A stretch of DNA of 64,000 nt. Origin: Homarus americanus. Its lineage: Eukaryota; Arthropoda; Malacostraca; Decapoda; Nephropidae. Location of the stretch: positions 6,386,726 to 6,450,725 of the forward strand of contig NW_024725489.1 in NCBI RefSeq assembly GCF_018991925.1, in the 5' to 3' direction. Shown here piece by piece: positions 1 through 12,103 of the stretch. A program made the translations under genes and the position numbers. Position 1 is the stretch's first letter; each line of letters begins with the position of its first letter. Below the pieces are notes generated by a model, which saw only the letters and a list, made by a program, of their open reading frames with translations, did not search any database and had not been told where the DNA came from.

Positions 1-60
1 CTCCACGCCCTCTGTCTCCACGCCCTCTGTCTCCACGCCCTCTGTTCCCACGGCATCTGT
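1..60. repeat. 15-bp tandem repeat cut by window edge
   Basis: Three near-identical units of the form CTCCACGCCCTCTGT are visible, followed by a decayed fourth. The array begins before base 1, so its true length is unknown. No coding potential is apparent. Confidence 0.85.
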
Positions 61-160
61 CCTCGCGTCCCCTACCCTCATGTCCTGTGTTCTTACAACA
101 ATATGTGTCATCACTAGACAAAAGTATAGAAACTCTACTTCAAGTTAAAAGTCACAGGTG

Positions 161-300
161 AAGGCTGAGGCCACAGCTGGAGGTCAAGGTCTCAAAGCTG
201 AAGGTCAAGGTGTCAAAGCTGAAGGTCAAGGTCACAGCTGGAGGTCAAGGTCACAGCTGGAGGTCAAAGAAACAGCTAGTGGTTAAAGGTCAAATCATTA
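161..300. repeat. Short tandem array of nuclear-receptor half-sites
   Basis: About five units of 19-22 bp, each built on AGCTGGAGGTCAAGGT. They create extended half-sites TCAAGGTCA at 226-234 and 245-253, with near-matches at 184 and 206. That nonamer is the established binding motif of FTZ-F1/NR5A and ERR-type monomeric receptors. Whether it is bound here is unknown. A few more isolated half-sites follow to about 440. Confidence 0.6.
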
Positions 301-1050
301 TTTTGAGCATAAATTTTACCGATACACATACAATGATGGAACTTCCCAAACCGATGTGTAACAGGTAGACGGAGTGCACAACAATACTGGTGTGTATATC
401 AAAGGTCAAGATAACAGCTGAAGATCAGAGGTCATAACTTTAATTCAGGTAAATTCAAAAATTATTCTTTTTCCACCTGTATAAAAATAGGTGGTCGTAA
501 ACACAGTCCCTTTCCACTCTCTCACACCGACTTTTCCGTCAGGTGTCTCTTTAGTTAACAGGTTTTATTCTCTGACTTACGGTTTTACAGAAAAATTATA
601 ATTAGGACAAAAAGTTACATATATTTTCTCAACCACTGTAAGACAATGCAGTTTTAAGTCTTACAAGTCTGTGTATACGCCACTGTGCCCCCGACTCAAC
701 CTCCCCCCCCCACACACACACAACGGGAGAAGAATGTACCCGTGAGAGGCTGTTGTAACCTGCCAGTCAGTCCACTTAACCTGACCTTCCTCCACCAAAC
801 TGAGTCTATTCAAGTAAAAGTAACTAAATTTAACTGTGTCAGCAGCTCTATGTGTGATTAAGATGGAGGTTTTTTTTAGGTTAGGTTAGGTTAGGTTAGA
901 TGGAGTTAATGGATCCTTGATGACATATTTTACCTATTCGTGGGAAGTCGTGTTGTTTATCAGCCACCAGGTCTATGAGTGATAAGTGTGTGTGTGAGAG
1001 AGAGAGACTAGGAACCCATGAAAACCTTTACTTCTCTCTATATCCTTACC
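301..1050. other. Non-coding stretch, no gene seen
   Basis: AT-rich unique-looking DNA with a C-run/CA tract near 703-722 and four TTAGG units near 876-900. No splice-bounded or conserved open frame was found on either strand. Confidence 0.6.
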
Positions 1051-1052
1051 TG

Positions 1053-1392
1053 GAGAGAGAGAGAGAGAGAGAGAGAGAGTTAGTTTTAGTTTAACAAATT
1101 TATTGACAAATCCTGAAGTACAGTTCGCCTATTCCGAGCAATTCAGTCAGGAGGTCCTGACACTTCTCTGCCACGCAGGACAGAGGTTCATACACAAAGA
1201 AATACATCGTATTCATTGACAGCATACATATACATATATAATACATATGCATACACATACACACACATACCTACATATATATACATAGATCAGATTCATG
1301 TGGGTAATGTGTGTGAAATGAGGAGTGAGAGGGAAAGAGAGAATTAGAGAGAGAGAGAGAAAGTGATGTGGAGCAGGAGGTAAAGAAGAAGA

Positions 1393-1430
<38 letters not shown>
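1053..1430. repeat. GA microsatellites
   Basis: (GA)n runs lie at about 1053-1079 and 1396-1430, with shorter GA patches between them. Open frames here encode only Ser-Leu or Arg-Glu dipeptide strings and are not genes. Confidence 0.9.
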
Positions 1431-1529
1431 CTTTGTCCACTGTAGTATAATGTATGAACCAGTCTCGCCACCTGCACTCTCAGCTTCACCCCCGCCCACA
1501 ACACTCCTTCATACACTATCACATCCTCT

Positions 1530-1585
1530 TCCTCGCCCACACACACACTCCCACGCCCACACACATGCCCACACCCACACACATG

Positions 1586-1643
<58 letters not shown>
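1530..1643. repeat. CA/CCCACA microsatellite
   Basis: A CCCACACAC-type imperfect tract grades into a pure (CA)n run of about 60 bp. The long His-Thr and Cys-Val frames are artefacts of the repeat. Confidence 0.9.
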
Positions 1644-1645
<2 letters not shown>

Positions 1646-1766
1646 CCCACGCCCACACGTACGCCCAAACTTAGGGCATCTATGCTGGTTTCAACCCTCA
1701 TTATCCCCAGCCTAAGGTGTACGACCGACTGACGAGGGAGCTGTGTCGTGGCCTCAACCATCTGAT

Positions 1767-1965
1767 ACGCCCACACCTGTTATACGCCCACACCTGTTAT
1801 ACGTCCACACCTGTTATACACCCACACCTGTTGTGCGCACACTCACACCTGTTGTACCCCCACACCACCTGTTGTACACCCACATCTGTTGTACACCCAC
1901 ATCTGTTGTACACCCACACCACCTGTTGTACACCCACACCTGCTGTACGTCCACACCTGTGGTCT
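1767..1965. repeat. 17-bp minisatellite
   Basis: About twelve imperfect units of GTACACCCACACCTGTT, with GTA/ATA and CCA/CACCA variants. Non-coding. Confidence 0.85.
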
Positions 1966-2051
1966 TTATACGTGTTGGCCCGTTACCTGTCGCTACTGAT
2001 ATAATAGTGTAAATATTTTAGGTGTAATGTCATTTTTATTACTGTTCTGAT

Positions 2052-2162
2052 ATATCACCTGAAGATTAGCCCCAGTTTATTTTACCTGTGATTCAATGCC
2101 TTAACACTGCCTGTGGGGTTAGGTTAGGTTAGGTTAGGTTAGGGTGTTTAATCATCAGCAAT
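2052..2162. mobile_element. Foldback element copy, 3' arm truncated
   Basis: It begins with ATCACCTGAAGATTAG and continues with the inner-arm motif AGTTTATTTTACCTG shared with the copies at 24586, 32856 and 38080. A core of about five TTAGG units (2117-2143) follows. The right inner arm (GGGTGTTTAATCATCAG) is present, but the outer right arm is missing and replaced by a (GT)n tract. No coding capacity. Confidence 0.55.
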
Positions 2163-2163
2163 A

Positions 2164-2166
<3 letters not shown>

Positions 2167-2211
<45 letters not shown>
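2167..2211. repeat. GT microsatellite
   Basis: A pure (GT)n run of about 45 bp that abuts the truncated foldback element. Confidence 0.95.
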
Positions 2212-2212
<1 letters not shown>

Positions 2213-2343
2213 TTAAAAGATACTCCAGAGATGGTCGAGTTAAAAGTAATGGGTCCGGTTAAGAAATGCATAGGATGATTTGTGGTGATTTATAGCTGGT
2301 GTGGGCGTGAGTTAGAGTTCGACTGCCTCTTGAGTTACCATTG

Positions 2344-2391
2344 TGGGTTAGGTTGGGGTTGGGTGTGGTTAGGTTAGGTTAGGTTAGGTTA
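2344..2391. repeat. Interstitial TTAGG patch
   Basis: About eight GGTTA units, partly degenerate (GGGGTT, GGTGTGGTT variants). The unit equals the arthropod telomere repeat, but flanking unique DNA shows this is not a chromosome end. Confidence 0.85.
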
Positions 2392-2399
2392 TGTCTTTC

Positions 2400-3080
2400 T
2401 GGGAACTCTCTATATAATTTTGCGTGTCCATTACAACCAAAAAATAGGACAGATTCTTACAGTTCATATTAAACGCTTATCATTATATCCCAGAATAAGT
2501 TAGTGGAATATTATGGGATTTTTTTGTGTCTGCGTTCGTTGCGCCTTCGTCCGTTGCGTCTGCGTCCGTTGAGTCCACTAGATCACCACTGGAAGTATTT
2601 TTTTTCTGCTGTCCCTGTGATAACTCGAACAACATTAAGTGGATAAATATCATATTTGGTGAACACATTAGTACCCCCCATGGCTCGAGACCTTTTGATT
2701 ATGGACCAGTTACCTTTATCATAATTGACTTGACAGGCACTTAAACGTTCATACTATCAATAATATATTACTTGGTCGACACACATGCATATATAACGCT
2801 TACATGGCTTGGCTCAGGGGCTGTCAGGGTACACCATATTAAATCTTGTGATGTATCTTGAAACTGGGAGAGTTGACTGTAAGTGGGGTGGTATGTATCC
2901 CATTTGTCCATGTGTCCTTGTGGCTATGTGTGCAGCCACTCCGTTCGTCCTCCTTGACCATTCAGTAAGCCAGGGTCGGGGAGAGGAGTGATGGACGACC
3001 TTAGATGACACTTAGTTCCAAATTACCTTCTCCTTTCCTTTCCATTCCTTCCTTTTACACGTCGAGTTAAGAGATGGATG
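2400..3080. other. Non-coding stretch, no gene seen
   Basis: Mostly unique sequence. A small GCGTCCGTT-type repeat lies near 2530-2575. Short open frames up to 72 codons show no family signature. Confidence 0.6.
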
Positions 3081-3085
3081 GGTAG

Positions 3086-3090
<5 letters not shown>

Positions 3091-3140
<50 letters not shown>
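3091..3140. repeat. CT microsatellite
   Basis: A pure (TC)n run of about 50 bp. Confidence 0.95.
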
Positions 3141-3143
<3 letters not shown>

Positions 3144-3269
3144 CCCCCAAGTTTACATGCCCAGGTGAACGAGATGTGACGTAAGCATTTTTACCTGGAG
3201 GGAGAGAAAGGATCCAGTCGATTTTAGGGTTAATATGGGCGTCTAATGTGCCGCCCGCAGTACTCTCGT

Positions 3270-3535
3270 CCATGCTGCCACTTCCTCTTTATTTTCTCCT
3301 CTTACTTTCTCTCCTCTTTATCTGTCATTTCCACTTGTTTTTCTCTTCTCTTTCCCTTGTTCTCTCATTTCTCCTTTTGTTCTTCTACGCCTGACTCCTC
3401 CTCTCCTTCATCCATACACCAGGTACTCTATGTTTTCTCTCCCCTCTTCCTCTCTTACTCGCTCCACCATCACCCTCTCCCACACCATCACCTCCCCTCC
3501 TTCCCTCCACCATCACCTCCTCTCTACCTCCAGCG
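3270..3535. repeat. Polypyrimidine-rich low-complexity tract
   Basis: A C/T-biased tract with scattered CACCAT units. The Ser/Phe/Pro-rich frame through it has no recognised domain and is attributed to composition. Confidence 0.7.
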
Positions 3536-3774
3536 TGAGTGACCTTTGACCCCTAGGCCGAGGACACCAAGTCGATCAGCCACCTGGTGACCTCTGCATC
3601 GGGTCTGGAGGTCGCTACCTGTGTAGGGTAGGAGGGGGTAGTTCAGGGTGGCACACACACACACACACGCCCATGATGGTATGCACAACCAGTTGTAAGT
3701 GGCCTAAAGAGGAGACTGATGATTGCGTATCGCGCCCACACCAGCCACTGACCCCCGTGCGTGTGGGCGTGGGC

Positions 3775-4030
3775 GTCACCGTTCAGGTCTTACGTGGGCG
3801 GGACCGTATAGCTCTTATGTGGGCGGCAGTGTCCAGGTCTCGTGGGTGTAGGCAGCGTCTGTCAGTTTTTACGTGGGAGGGACTTTTCACCTCTTTATGT
3901 GGGCGTTTGGGGCATCTGCCAGATTTCATGTGGGCGTGGGCGACATCTCTCAACTTTCATATAAGGTGGGCGGCATCTTGCATCTTTCATATGGGCGTGG
4001 GCGGCCTATTTCAGCATTCATATAGCGTAG
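3775..4030. repeat. ~30-bp minisatellite, GTGGGCG-rich
   Basis: Roughly seven diverged units combine a TTTCATATGGGCGTGGGCG-like half with a short variable half. The repeated GGGCGTGG resembles a GC/GT box, but no promoter is supported here. Confidence 0.65.
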
Positions 4031-4077
4031 TGTTCGTGGTGGGGGTGGTGTAGGTGGTAATGCTGTTGTCGCTGTGT

Positions 4078-4530
4078 CGTGCAGGTGGTGCAGGTGGTGT
4101 AGGTACTGTAGGAGGTGCAGCTGGTGTAGGTGGTGCAGCTGGTGTAGGTACTGTAGGTGGTGTAGGTACTATAGGTGGTGCAGCTGGTGTAGGTACTGTG
4201 GGTGGTGCAGCTGGTGTGGGTGGTGCAGCTGGTGTGGGTGCTGCCAGCTGGTGTGGGTACTATGGGTGGTGCAGCTGGTGTGGTACTGTGGGTGGTGCAG
4301 CTGGTGTGGAGTGGTGCAGCTGGTGTGAGTGCCTATGTGGCCTGGTGTGGGGTGGTGCAGCTGGTGTGGGTGGTGCAGCTGGTGTGGGTGCTATAGGTGG
4401 TGCAGCTGAATTGTAGGTGGTGCAGCAGGTGTGAGTGGTGCAGCTGGTGTGGGTGGTGCAGCAAGGTGTGGGTGGTGCAACTTCGGGTGTGGGTGGTGTG
4501 GAAGGTGCACTGTGGGTGGTGCAGCTGGTG
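4078..4530. repeat. GGTGGTGCAGCTGGTGT minisatellite
   Basis: About twenty units of GCAGCTGGTGTAGGTGGT with TAG/TGG and ACTGTA variants. One frame reads as a Gly-Ala-Val protein, but several frames are open at once and codon content simply follows the repeat. I treat it as non-coding. Confidence 0.85.
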
Positions 4531-4728
4531 TGAGTGCTGTATGGCCTGGTGCAGACGGTGAGAGAGGTACAGTTGGTGTCAGCAGCCAGACACCCGGGCA
4601 GTGAGTCCCAAGGTAATGGTTATGTTGCAAGGTTATGGTTTGGTGGGGCGTGGCTGGTCCCTCATGGTGGTAATGGCGATGATAGTGATACAATATGATG
4701 TTATGGTGAGGACAGGAAGATGATGATG

Positions 4729-4853
4729 AAGAGAGAGAGAGAGAGAGAGAAGAAGAGACGTCTTCATGTTATAGTGAAGGCCAGGACACATTACCTACTA
4801 GCTTCCTATATTTGGCCAGTGTTTGTATATTAGTGTGAGGGGCTAATAACACA

Positions 4854-4942
<89 letters not shown>

Positions 4943-5105
4943 CTCCCCTTTTCCCAATCCTTCTCTTCCTCCTCCTTCCCCTCTTCTTCCCCTTCCTCCT
5001 CCTTTCCTCCCTCCCCTTCCTCCTTCCCTACCTCTCCCCTTCCTCCCCCTCCCCTTCCTCCTCCTTTCCTCCCTCTCCTACCCTCCCCTCTCCCCACTCC
5101 TCCTA
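4729..5105. repeat. GA then CT microsatellites and polypyrimidine tract
   Basis: (GA)n lies at about 4729-4752 and (CT)n at about 4852-4932. A C/T-only tract of roughly 170 bp continues to 5105. The homopurine/homopyrimidine composition could support triplex DNA. Confidence 0.9.
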
Positions 5106-5227
5106 CATGCACTAATATACTGGAGTTTAGTCACATATGTGGGGTTTGAATATATTGATGTTCAGCTTGATAAATGGACCTGCCAGACGGGACGATTTTA
5201 GTTGTCCCTAACGAGGTTGTGTGTTGT

Positions 5228-6828
5228 GGTAGATCATCAATCACAGTGTCGTTATCCTGAATCAATCAGTCATAGTGTCATCATCCTGAATCAATCATAG
5301 TGTCGTTATCCTGAATCAATCAGTCATAGTGTCATCATCCTGAATCAATCCCAGTGTCGTTATCCTGAATCAATCACGGTGTCGTCATCCTGAATCAATC
5401 ACAGTGTCGTTATCCTGAATCAATCATAGTGTCATCATCCTGAATCAATCCCAGTGTCGTTATCCTGAATCAATCAGTCATAGTGTCATCATCCTGAATC
5501 AATCCCAGTGTCGTTATCCTGAATCAATCACGGTGTCGTTATCCTGAATCAATCACAGTGTCGTCATCCTGAATCAATCAGTCATAGTGTCATCATCCTG
5601 AATCAATCCCAGTGTCGTTATCCTGAATCAATCATAGTGTCGTCATCCTGAATCAATCATAGTGTCGTTATCCTGAATCAATCCAGTCCTTAGTGTCATC
5701 ATCCTGAATCAATCCCGATGTCGTTATCCTGAATCAATCACGGTGTCGTCATCCTGAATCAATCACAGTGTCGTTATCCTGAATCAATCATAGTGTCATC
5801 ATCCTGAATCAATCCCAGTGTCGTTATCCTGAATCAATCACAGTGTCGTCATCCTAGATCAATCCCAGTCATAGTGTCATCATCCTGGATCAATCCCAGT
5901 GTCGTTATCCTGGATGGTCATAGTGTCGTCATCACAAGATCAATCACAGTGTCGTTATCCCAGATCAATCACAGTGTCGTTATCTGGATCAATCACAGTG
6001 TCGTTATCCTGGAATCAATCACAGTGTCGTTATCCTGGATCAATCCCAGTGTCGTTATCCTGGAATCAATCACCCAGTGTCGTTATCTGAATCAATCCAC
6101 GGTGTCGTCATCCTGGAATCAATCACAGTGTCATTATCCTGAATCCAGAAATCACGGTGTCATCCTGAATCCAATCACGAGTGTCGTTATCTGAATCAAT
6201 CACGGTGTCGTCATCCTGAATCAATCACGGTAATGGGTATCCTGAATCCCAATCATAGTGTCGTCATCCTGAATCAATCACAGTGTCGTTATCCTGAATC
6301 AATCACAGTGTCGTTATCTGGATGTTCCAATTAATCGTTATCCTGGAATCAATCACAGTGTCGTTATCCTGAATCCAATCACGGTGTCGTTATCCTGGAT
6401 CAATCACAGTGTCGTCATCCTGAATCAATCACGGTGTCGTTATCTGAAACAATCACGGTGTCGTTATCCTGGAAACAATCACGGTGCCGTTATCCTGAAT
6501 CAATCACAGTGTCGTCATCCTGAATCAATCACAGCGTCGTTATCCTGAATCAATCACGGTGTCGTCATCCTAAATCAATCACAGTGTCGTTATCCTGAAT
6601 CAATCAGTCATAGTGTCATCATCCTGAATCAATCATAGTGTCATCATCCTGAATCAATCACAGTGTCGTTATCCTGAATCAATCACAGTGTCGTTATCCT
6701 GAAACAATCACAGTGTCGTTATCCTGAATCAATCACGGTGTCGTCATCCTGAATCAATCACAGTGTCGTTATCCTGAAACAATCACAGTGTCGTTATCCT
6801 GAATCAATCATAGTGTCGTCATCCTGTC
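5228..6828. repeat. 1.6 kb minisatellite, 25-bp unit
   Basis: More than sixty copies of a 25-bp unit, AATCAATCACAGTGTCGTTA plus TCCTG. Two main unit types alternate (GTCGTTATCC versus GTCATCATCC), and some carry an extra CAGT. This gives visible higher-order blocks in 5230-5870. The middle (about 5870-6480) is more diverged, with single-base slips such as TCCTGGATC. Frames through it are Ser/Val/Ile-rich and non-coding. Confidence 0.92.
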
Positions 6829-7032
6829 TGAGAATTAACGTAAAATATAAGTGTCCAAATGAAACCTAACCTTCCTCCTTCCCTTCCTTCTCCTTCCTTC
6901 CCTTCCTTCCTTCCTTCCCTTCCCTTCCCTTCCCAAGTTAAGGGAACCAAGACAATAAGTTAAGGGGGATGAAGATAACAAAATAATTAAATTACGGGAA
7001 TATAAAAATCAGGTTAAGTTAAGTTAAGAGTA

Positions 7033-7112
7033 TGTTAGGTTATGTTAGGTTAGGTTTGGTTAGGTTAGGTTAGGTTAGGTTAGGTTAGGTTAGGTTAGGT
7101 TAGGTTAGGTTA
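7033..7112. repeat. Interstitial TTAGG array
   Basis: About fifteen GGTTA units, the first few degenerate and the rest perfect. It follows an AAGTTAAGTTAAG tract, suggesting decay from one edge. Confidence 0.9.
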
Positions 7113-7237
7113 CAATACTGTTTTTATTGGCATTTTTTACACAACAGAAAATCTGGTGGTTAAAAAAAACTTGTCTGTTGGGAGGAGTGGCCAGGCAAGT
7201 ATCATGATCTAACCTCTCAAGTTTGTCCTCAAGAGCT

Positions 7238-7480
7238 GCTGCTACCACCACCATTAGTACCACCACTACCACCAGCACCACCACTACCACTCCCCCACCA
7301 AAAACACCCCCACCAAAACACTCTCCACAAACCTCCCCCACCAAAAACACCTCCACCAAAACCACCCCCACCAAAACCACCACCTCCACCATCTATACCA
7401 TACCACCACTACCACCAACACCTCCACCAGAATCACCACCATTAGCTACCATCACCACTCTCACCACCACCCATCACTAC
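7238..7480. repeat. CCACCA/ACC low-complexity tract
   Basis: Imperfect ACCACC and CCCCCACCAAAAAC repeats. The Thr-Pro frame is compositional. Confidence 0.85.
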
Positions 7481-7489
7481 ACACGGCAA

Positions 7490-8340
7490 TAACACACAAC
7501 ACCTTACCGTCACACCTTCCTGAATTAAGACATTGATTAAAGTTCTTACGACGGTGAATTGTTAATGGGATCAGGTTTTCCATCCACACATCACATAGTT
7601 GCCATGATTAAGCTGTTAACATGACCCCCCCCAATATTAGACATAACATTATCTATTTATTTATACCTTAATTTCCCGCTGTTAAGTCTTACCTGCTGGT
7701 TTATGTGATACTGAAGGCTATTATAAATTGTTGTAGAAAGGCGGGTTTGTGGCTCATATTATCCTGACGTCTGGGTTTCTAGATCAGTATCCCTGTTAGT
7801 AGAATCGTTTATACTGTGGTGGTTTGGTGACCATTATGAAAGTCCACTTGTGTCTTTAATTTTACGTAATAAAGTTAATGAGACGAGTTGTAACTCCTCG
7901 GGTGTTCTCCAGCAGGCATGGGGCCTCCTTCGTATTCCCCCCAGCAGGCATGAGGCCTCTCCTTCGTGTGTATAGATGGAATGATAGAACATACATGCAG
8001 GAAGCGTTGTTGTGTCGTCAGGTGAAACAGTCTCAGTTCAGAATTAGGAAGAATGGGAATTGTTTACAGACCTCTGACTAATGAGAAGAGAGAGCGAAGG
8101 AACTCATTGAAGCTATAGATAGATATTACCGATATATAACGTGTTATTATATGTGAAATTAATCTCTTCACCTGGACAAACATAAAGTCGATATAATTTA
8201 CTAAGGTATTTTACAACTGTGATCATTAATAATATTTCCAGGTCACTTAACCTGAGAATTATCGTCATAAACGTTATATAATTTCGTATTTAATGCACCA
8301 TCATGAAATAGGAAATAACGTCATATGGGTTTTATGTATT
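7490..8340. other. Non-coding stretch, no gene seen
   Basis: AT-rich unique-looking DNA. A short repeat (CAGCAGGCATG, about 7910-7955) is the only structure noticed. Confidence 0.6.
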
Positions 8341-8353
8341 TTGTCTGTGACCT

Positions 8354-8357
<4 letters not shown>

Positions 8358-8393
<36 letters not shown>

Positions 8394-9010
8394 GTCATGT
8401 TTAGACTCATGAAAGTTGTCATGAGGACGAGCAGTAAGGTTGAGGTCGGATATCCTGAATGTAGGTGTTGGTCCGGTGAGGAGTGAGGGCGGGGGCGTTG
8501 ATCCCATGAGGAGTGGGGAGGAGTGGGGCGGGGGCGTTGATCCTGTGAGTGAGGGCGGGGCGTTGATCCCAGAGGAGGGCGGGGGCGTTGATCCTGTGGA
8601 GTGAGTGAGTGCGGGGGCGTTGGTCCTGTGAGTGAGTGAGGAGGGGGCGTGATCCTGTGGAGGAGTGAGTGAGGGGGGGCGTTGATCCCGAGGGAGTGAG
8701 TGGGGGCGTTGATCCTGGAGGAGTGGGCGGGGGCGTTGATCCTGTGAGTGAGTGAGTGAGGGCGTTGATCCCAGAGTGAGTGAGGGTGAGGGCGTTGGTC
8801 CTGTGAGAGTGAGTGAGGGGCGTTGATCCTGTGGAGTGAGTGAGTGGAGGGAGGGGGCGTTGATCCCGAGGAGGAGGAGGCGTTGATCCTGTGAGGAGTG
8901 AGGGCGTTGGTCCCAGAGGAGTGAGTGCGGGCGTTGGTCCCAGTGAGTGAGTGAGGGCGTTGGTCCTGTGAGTGAGTGAGTGAGTGCGGGCGGGCGTTGG
9001 TCATGTAGCT
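8358..9010. repeat. GT microsatellite and GGGGGCGTTGATCCTGTGAG minisatellite
   Basis: (GT)n lies at 8358-8391. From about 8470 there are roughly twenty-two imperfect units built from GGCGTTGATCCTGTGAG plus variable numbers of GAGT. Long minus-strand frames (Ser-Leu-Thr-His-rich) span it because the repeat lacks stops, not because it is a gene. Confidence 0.88.
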
Positions 9011-9134
9011 GTGAGTGAGTACAGGACACGCGCTTCCTTCTGTCTTACGCATTTCCGTTTAATAATTTTTACCTGAAGTGTTGTTAATAATAATAGCAGT
9101 TGTTTGTTATGTTCGGTGTATGACATTCTCTTAT

Positions 9135-9425
9135 TACCCACACCACCTACACACCCACCGACACACCTACACCACCATTCACACCCACACCACCATCTAC
9201 ACGCCTACACCACCACCCATACACCCCCACCACCCACACACCCCACCACCTACACACCCCCACCACCCACACCCACACAACACCAAACCCCCCACCACAC
9301 ACCCACACACCACCATCTACACCCACACCAATCACACGCCACACCACCACCCACACCACCACACACACCACACCACACACCCCACAACTCCACACACCCC
9401 ACTACACACCTACCCAGCATACCAC
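9135..9425. repeat. CACCCACACCACC low-complexity tract
   Basis: A strand-biased C/A tract with imperfect CACACCACCATCTACACC units. There is no G on the plus strand for long stretches. Confidence 0.88.
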
Positions 9426-9492
9426 CTCACCTACACACCACCAACACACTGCTCCAGGCCAGGGAACCAAGAGTGGCCTGGTATAGAGGGTT

Positions 9493-9586
9493 AAGGTTAG
9501 GTTAGGTTAGGTTAGGTTAGGTTAGGTTAGGTTAGGTTAGGTTGGTAGGTTAGGTTAGGTTAGGTTAGGTAAGGTTAGGTTAGGTT
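9493..9586. repeat. Interstitial TTAGG array
   Basis: About eighteen GGTTA units, with one GGTTGGTA and one AAGG interruption. It is among the longest telomere-like arrays in the window. Confidence 0.92.
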
Positions 9587-9589
9587 ACT

Positions 9590-11580
9590 CTTAATACACC
9601 ATAACAGATCAGTGTAAGGCTTTAGGGTAACAGTGACTGCCTTTGACGTTTTATTCGTGTAAAAATGACTATAACATCGAGGAGATATACTTTAAATTTA
9701 TTGATAATATCTATAATATAATCTGCATTTATGTCAAGTGAATGTCATATAAATATCAAAGTGCCTCAGAAACTGTTTATTATCAATTATTTAGACTGAG
9801 GTCGTGTTTATATTTGTCAACTATCATCATTGTTTACTGCTCCTGGCGCTTAAAATATAGTCCCTAAGGCAATATATTGTTGTACATGGAGAGAGTAAAG
9901 CAAGAAGTTTAGGATCGGTGAAATATTTAAGTAGTGGGCGTTTTGTCTCGCCAGGATAGTCTGAATACAAAGTCAGGTGTCGGAGTTATTTAGGACAAGG
10001 AATAATCAGTAACTAAATTGGTGAAATAGCTCATCTTGTAACTATTAATGTACACACAATCCGAAAATTATCTTAACTATTTGGTGTTAGACAATATAAC
10101 ACAACGGCTGAAGAATTTTGACTACCCTACCGAGACAACAGGAGTCATGCTGTTCGTTTTGAAATTCACTGGACCCAACCGTAAAGGTACTTTTTTGGTG
10201 GTGTGTACAAAATCTGATATTATCGTCATCCAAGGCCACATTTAGGTGACAAAGGTTAAATTATTGTAATAAAAAGTGGACAAAATTTTCAGGCAATAGT
10301 CTTCCTGTTTAATGAAAAGCTGCATGATATTTCAGTCTTCAGTCTTCATGTAAAGTGAAAAAAAAAGGCCAAATTCTTCAGCAAATAACATATGTGTCAT
10401 CATAAAGTCCCGAACTGTGTCACAATGGCGTTCATATTTATATTTTGATCGTTGTGGTATTTTAGAGTTCGTAACGTCAACACTAAACTTTGTAGTCACC
10501 ATCACACAGTACCCATCAAGGTGTTATCTGTAGCTGGCCTTAAAATACACTATATCTCAGTTCTTCATAGACTTCATAATGTTGGCTGGAGTTTGTTGAC
10601 ACTAGATACTGATGTTCCTTAATGCCCCTTTAAAGTGCACGACACAGCCTTAGCGTTGTGGTGAATGTGTCAAGGCTCGTTGATCCTCTTGTTCTTTTAT
10701 TAAAATATTTACACATACTGATCAGGATTTTTATTAATTTTAGCTGAAGAACCAAAACACAAAGCAAACACTGGAACTTGTTTATATTCGGCAACGGTAT
10801 AATATTTCGTAATAACAGGAAGTAAAACCTGTCACGTATCATTTAATGGTATAATATATAACGTTTCTGTTTTTGTTTTGTTTTAATATAATGACAAATA
10901 AAATCAGTAGGCCCGGAGGGAAGAAGGAGGGAGGGAAGGGGAACGATTTAGAGGAAACTGAATGGGTGGGCGAAACGGTCCACCATTAAAGCCCCACGGC
11001 CCCCCCCCCCCCTCCCTCACCAACCCCGTGTCTAAGGCATTGGTTACGTCCTTGGCCGCCGTCAGGGATTTACTTGTCTGCATTAAGCCGGTAGGTAAAC
11101 AGTGTGCCCCCGCATGATATATTTTATGGGACCTTTAGCTAGAAGTAGGCGGGGCAGTTGATTGCTCAATGTGCCGTGTTTTGGGATTTCAGACGCGTGG
11201 CGAGTGACAGAGCGTCCGGGCACAGGAGTAAACAAACACACCTGTTGGCTCCTAGTAATGCAGAGAATGAAATATTTCTCCTACTGTAAATTAATCAAAG
11301 TATATAGAGATGATTTTTGTTTGACAGTTGAACCACTTGTTGAGTTTTTATTTGATAATATGAAAGTCGTTATGTTTAGTGTTGGTTTTATGGCAATTTA
11401 CTTATGTCAAGGCAGATGTTATTGTGGTGCCATGTGGTGCCATGTGGTGTCTGTGTGTGTGTGGGGGGCAGTTATTGCCATCCTGTAGCTGTATGTCATC
11501 GTTTAGGGAGAGGAAGTTCCCTGTTGATGTTAGGGTCATTGATAACTGGAACATAGGGGTGAGGGCTGTATGGTTGACCT
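9590..11580. other. 2 kb unique AT-rich stretch, no gene seen
   Basis: One of the few long stretches with little tandem repetition. It contains a C-run near 11001-11012. Open frames up to 108 codons lack splice signals or recognisable motifs. Confidence 0.6.
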
Positions 11581-11588
11581 TAATATTG

Positions 11589-11589
<1 letters not shown>

Positions 11590-11631
<42 letters not shown>
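11590..11631. repeat. CA microsatellite
   Basis: A pure (CA)n run of about 42 bp. Confidence 0.95.
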
Positions 11632-11634
<3 letters not shown>

Positions 11635-11639
11635 TTGTC

Positions 11640-11990
11640 CACTAAACTTACAGCACACCTTCAGAACTATTACTATATGACATTAAAATAATCACCTGCA
11701 CTTCCAAACATCATGTGGCCCAATACTGTCACCTCTTTATTTAAGTTTTTCTCTCTTATAACATTACATTGTTACTCCTATTCACATTAATCTGATATTC
11801 TTTACATACGACTCCTGGGGCAGAATTACCTTGCCCTTATCCATACATCAGTTGATAAACGTCTAGTTATTAATATTTTGATTCACTTTGCAATTCGTCC
11901 AAAGTTTATTTGTGAAACTGTTTAATTAATCCTGATGGAATTTAGCGAGATGATGCAAGTTAATAAGCTAATGTGCAGATGACCAACTTC
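11640..11990. other. Non-coding stretch, nothing recognised
   Basis: AT-rich unique sequence without a supported gene or repeat. Confidence 0.55.
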
Positions 11991-11998
11991 AAGTCTCG

Positions 11999-12103
11999 AG
12001 GTCAAAGGTCAAAGTAATATAACTCTTGCATCAGTGTATATATGATGATGGAGGTTCTGTATTTCACCACTAGATGGGGTCACTGGGTCAAAGGTCAAGG
12101 TCA
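11999..12103 (+). promoter_or_regulatory. Two DR1 nuclear-receptor-type sites
   Basis: Perfect AGGTCA-A-AGGTCA (DR1) at 11999-12011. A second DR1, GGGTCA-A-AGGTCA, lies at 12085-12097 and is immediately followed by a third AGGTCA (12098-12103) that also forms TCAAGGTCA. DR1 is the classic site of RXR/USP and HNF4-type receptors. Binding and target are unknown; the sites may simply belong to a dispersed repeat. Confidence 0.5.

Noticed and set aside
4054..4416. Gly-Ala-Val repeat protein resembling silk or cuticle protein
   Set aside because: Several frames of the same repeat are open, there is no signal peptide, and units slip out of frame downstream.
5228..6828. Regularly spaced repeats resembling a CRISPR array
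   Set aside because: Units are directly contiguous without unique spacers, and the sequence is eukaryotic. It is a minisatellite.
8321..9052. 243-codon minus-strand open frame
   Set aside because: Translation of the GGCGTTGATCCTGTGAG minisatellite; two frames overlap and both are repeat-derived.
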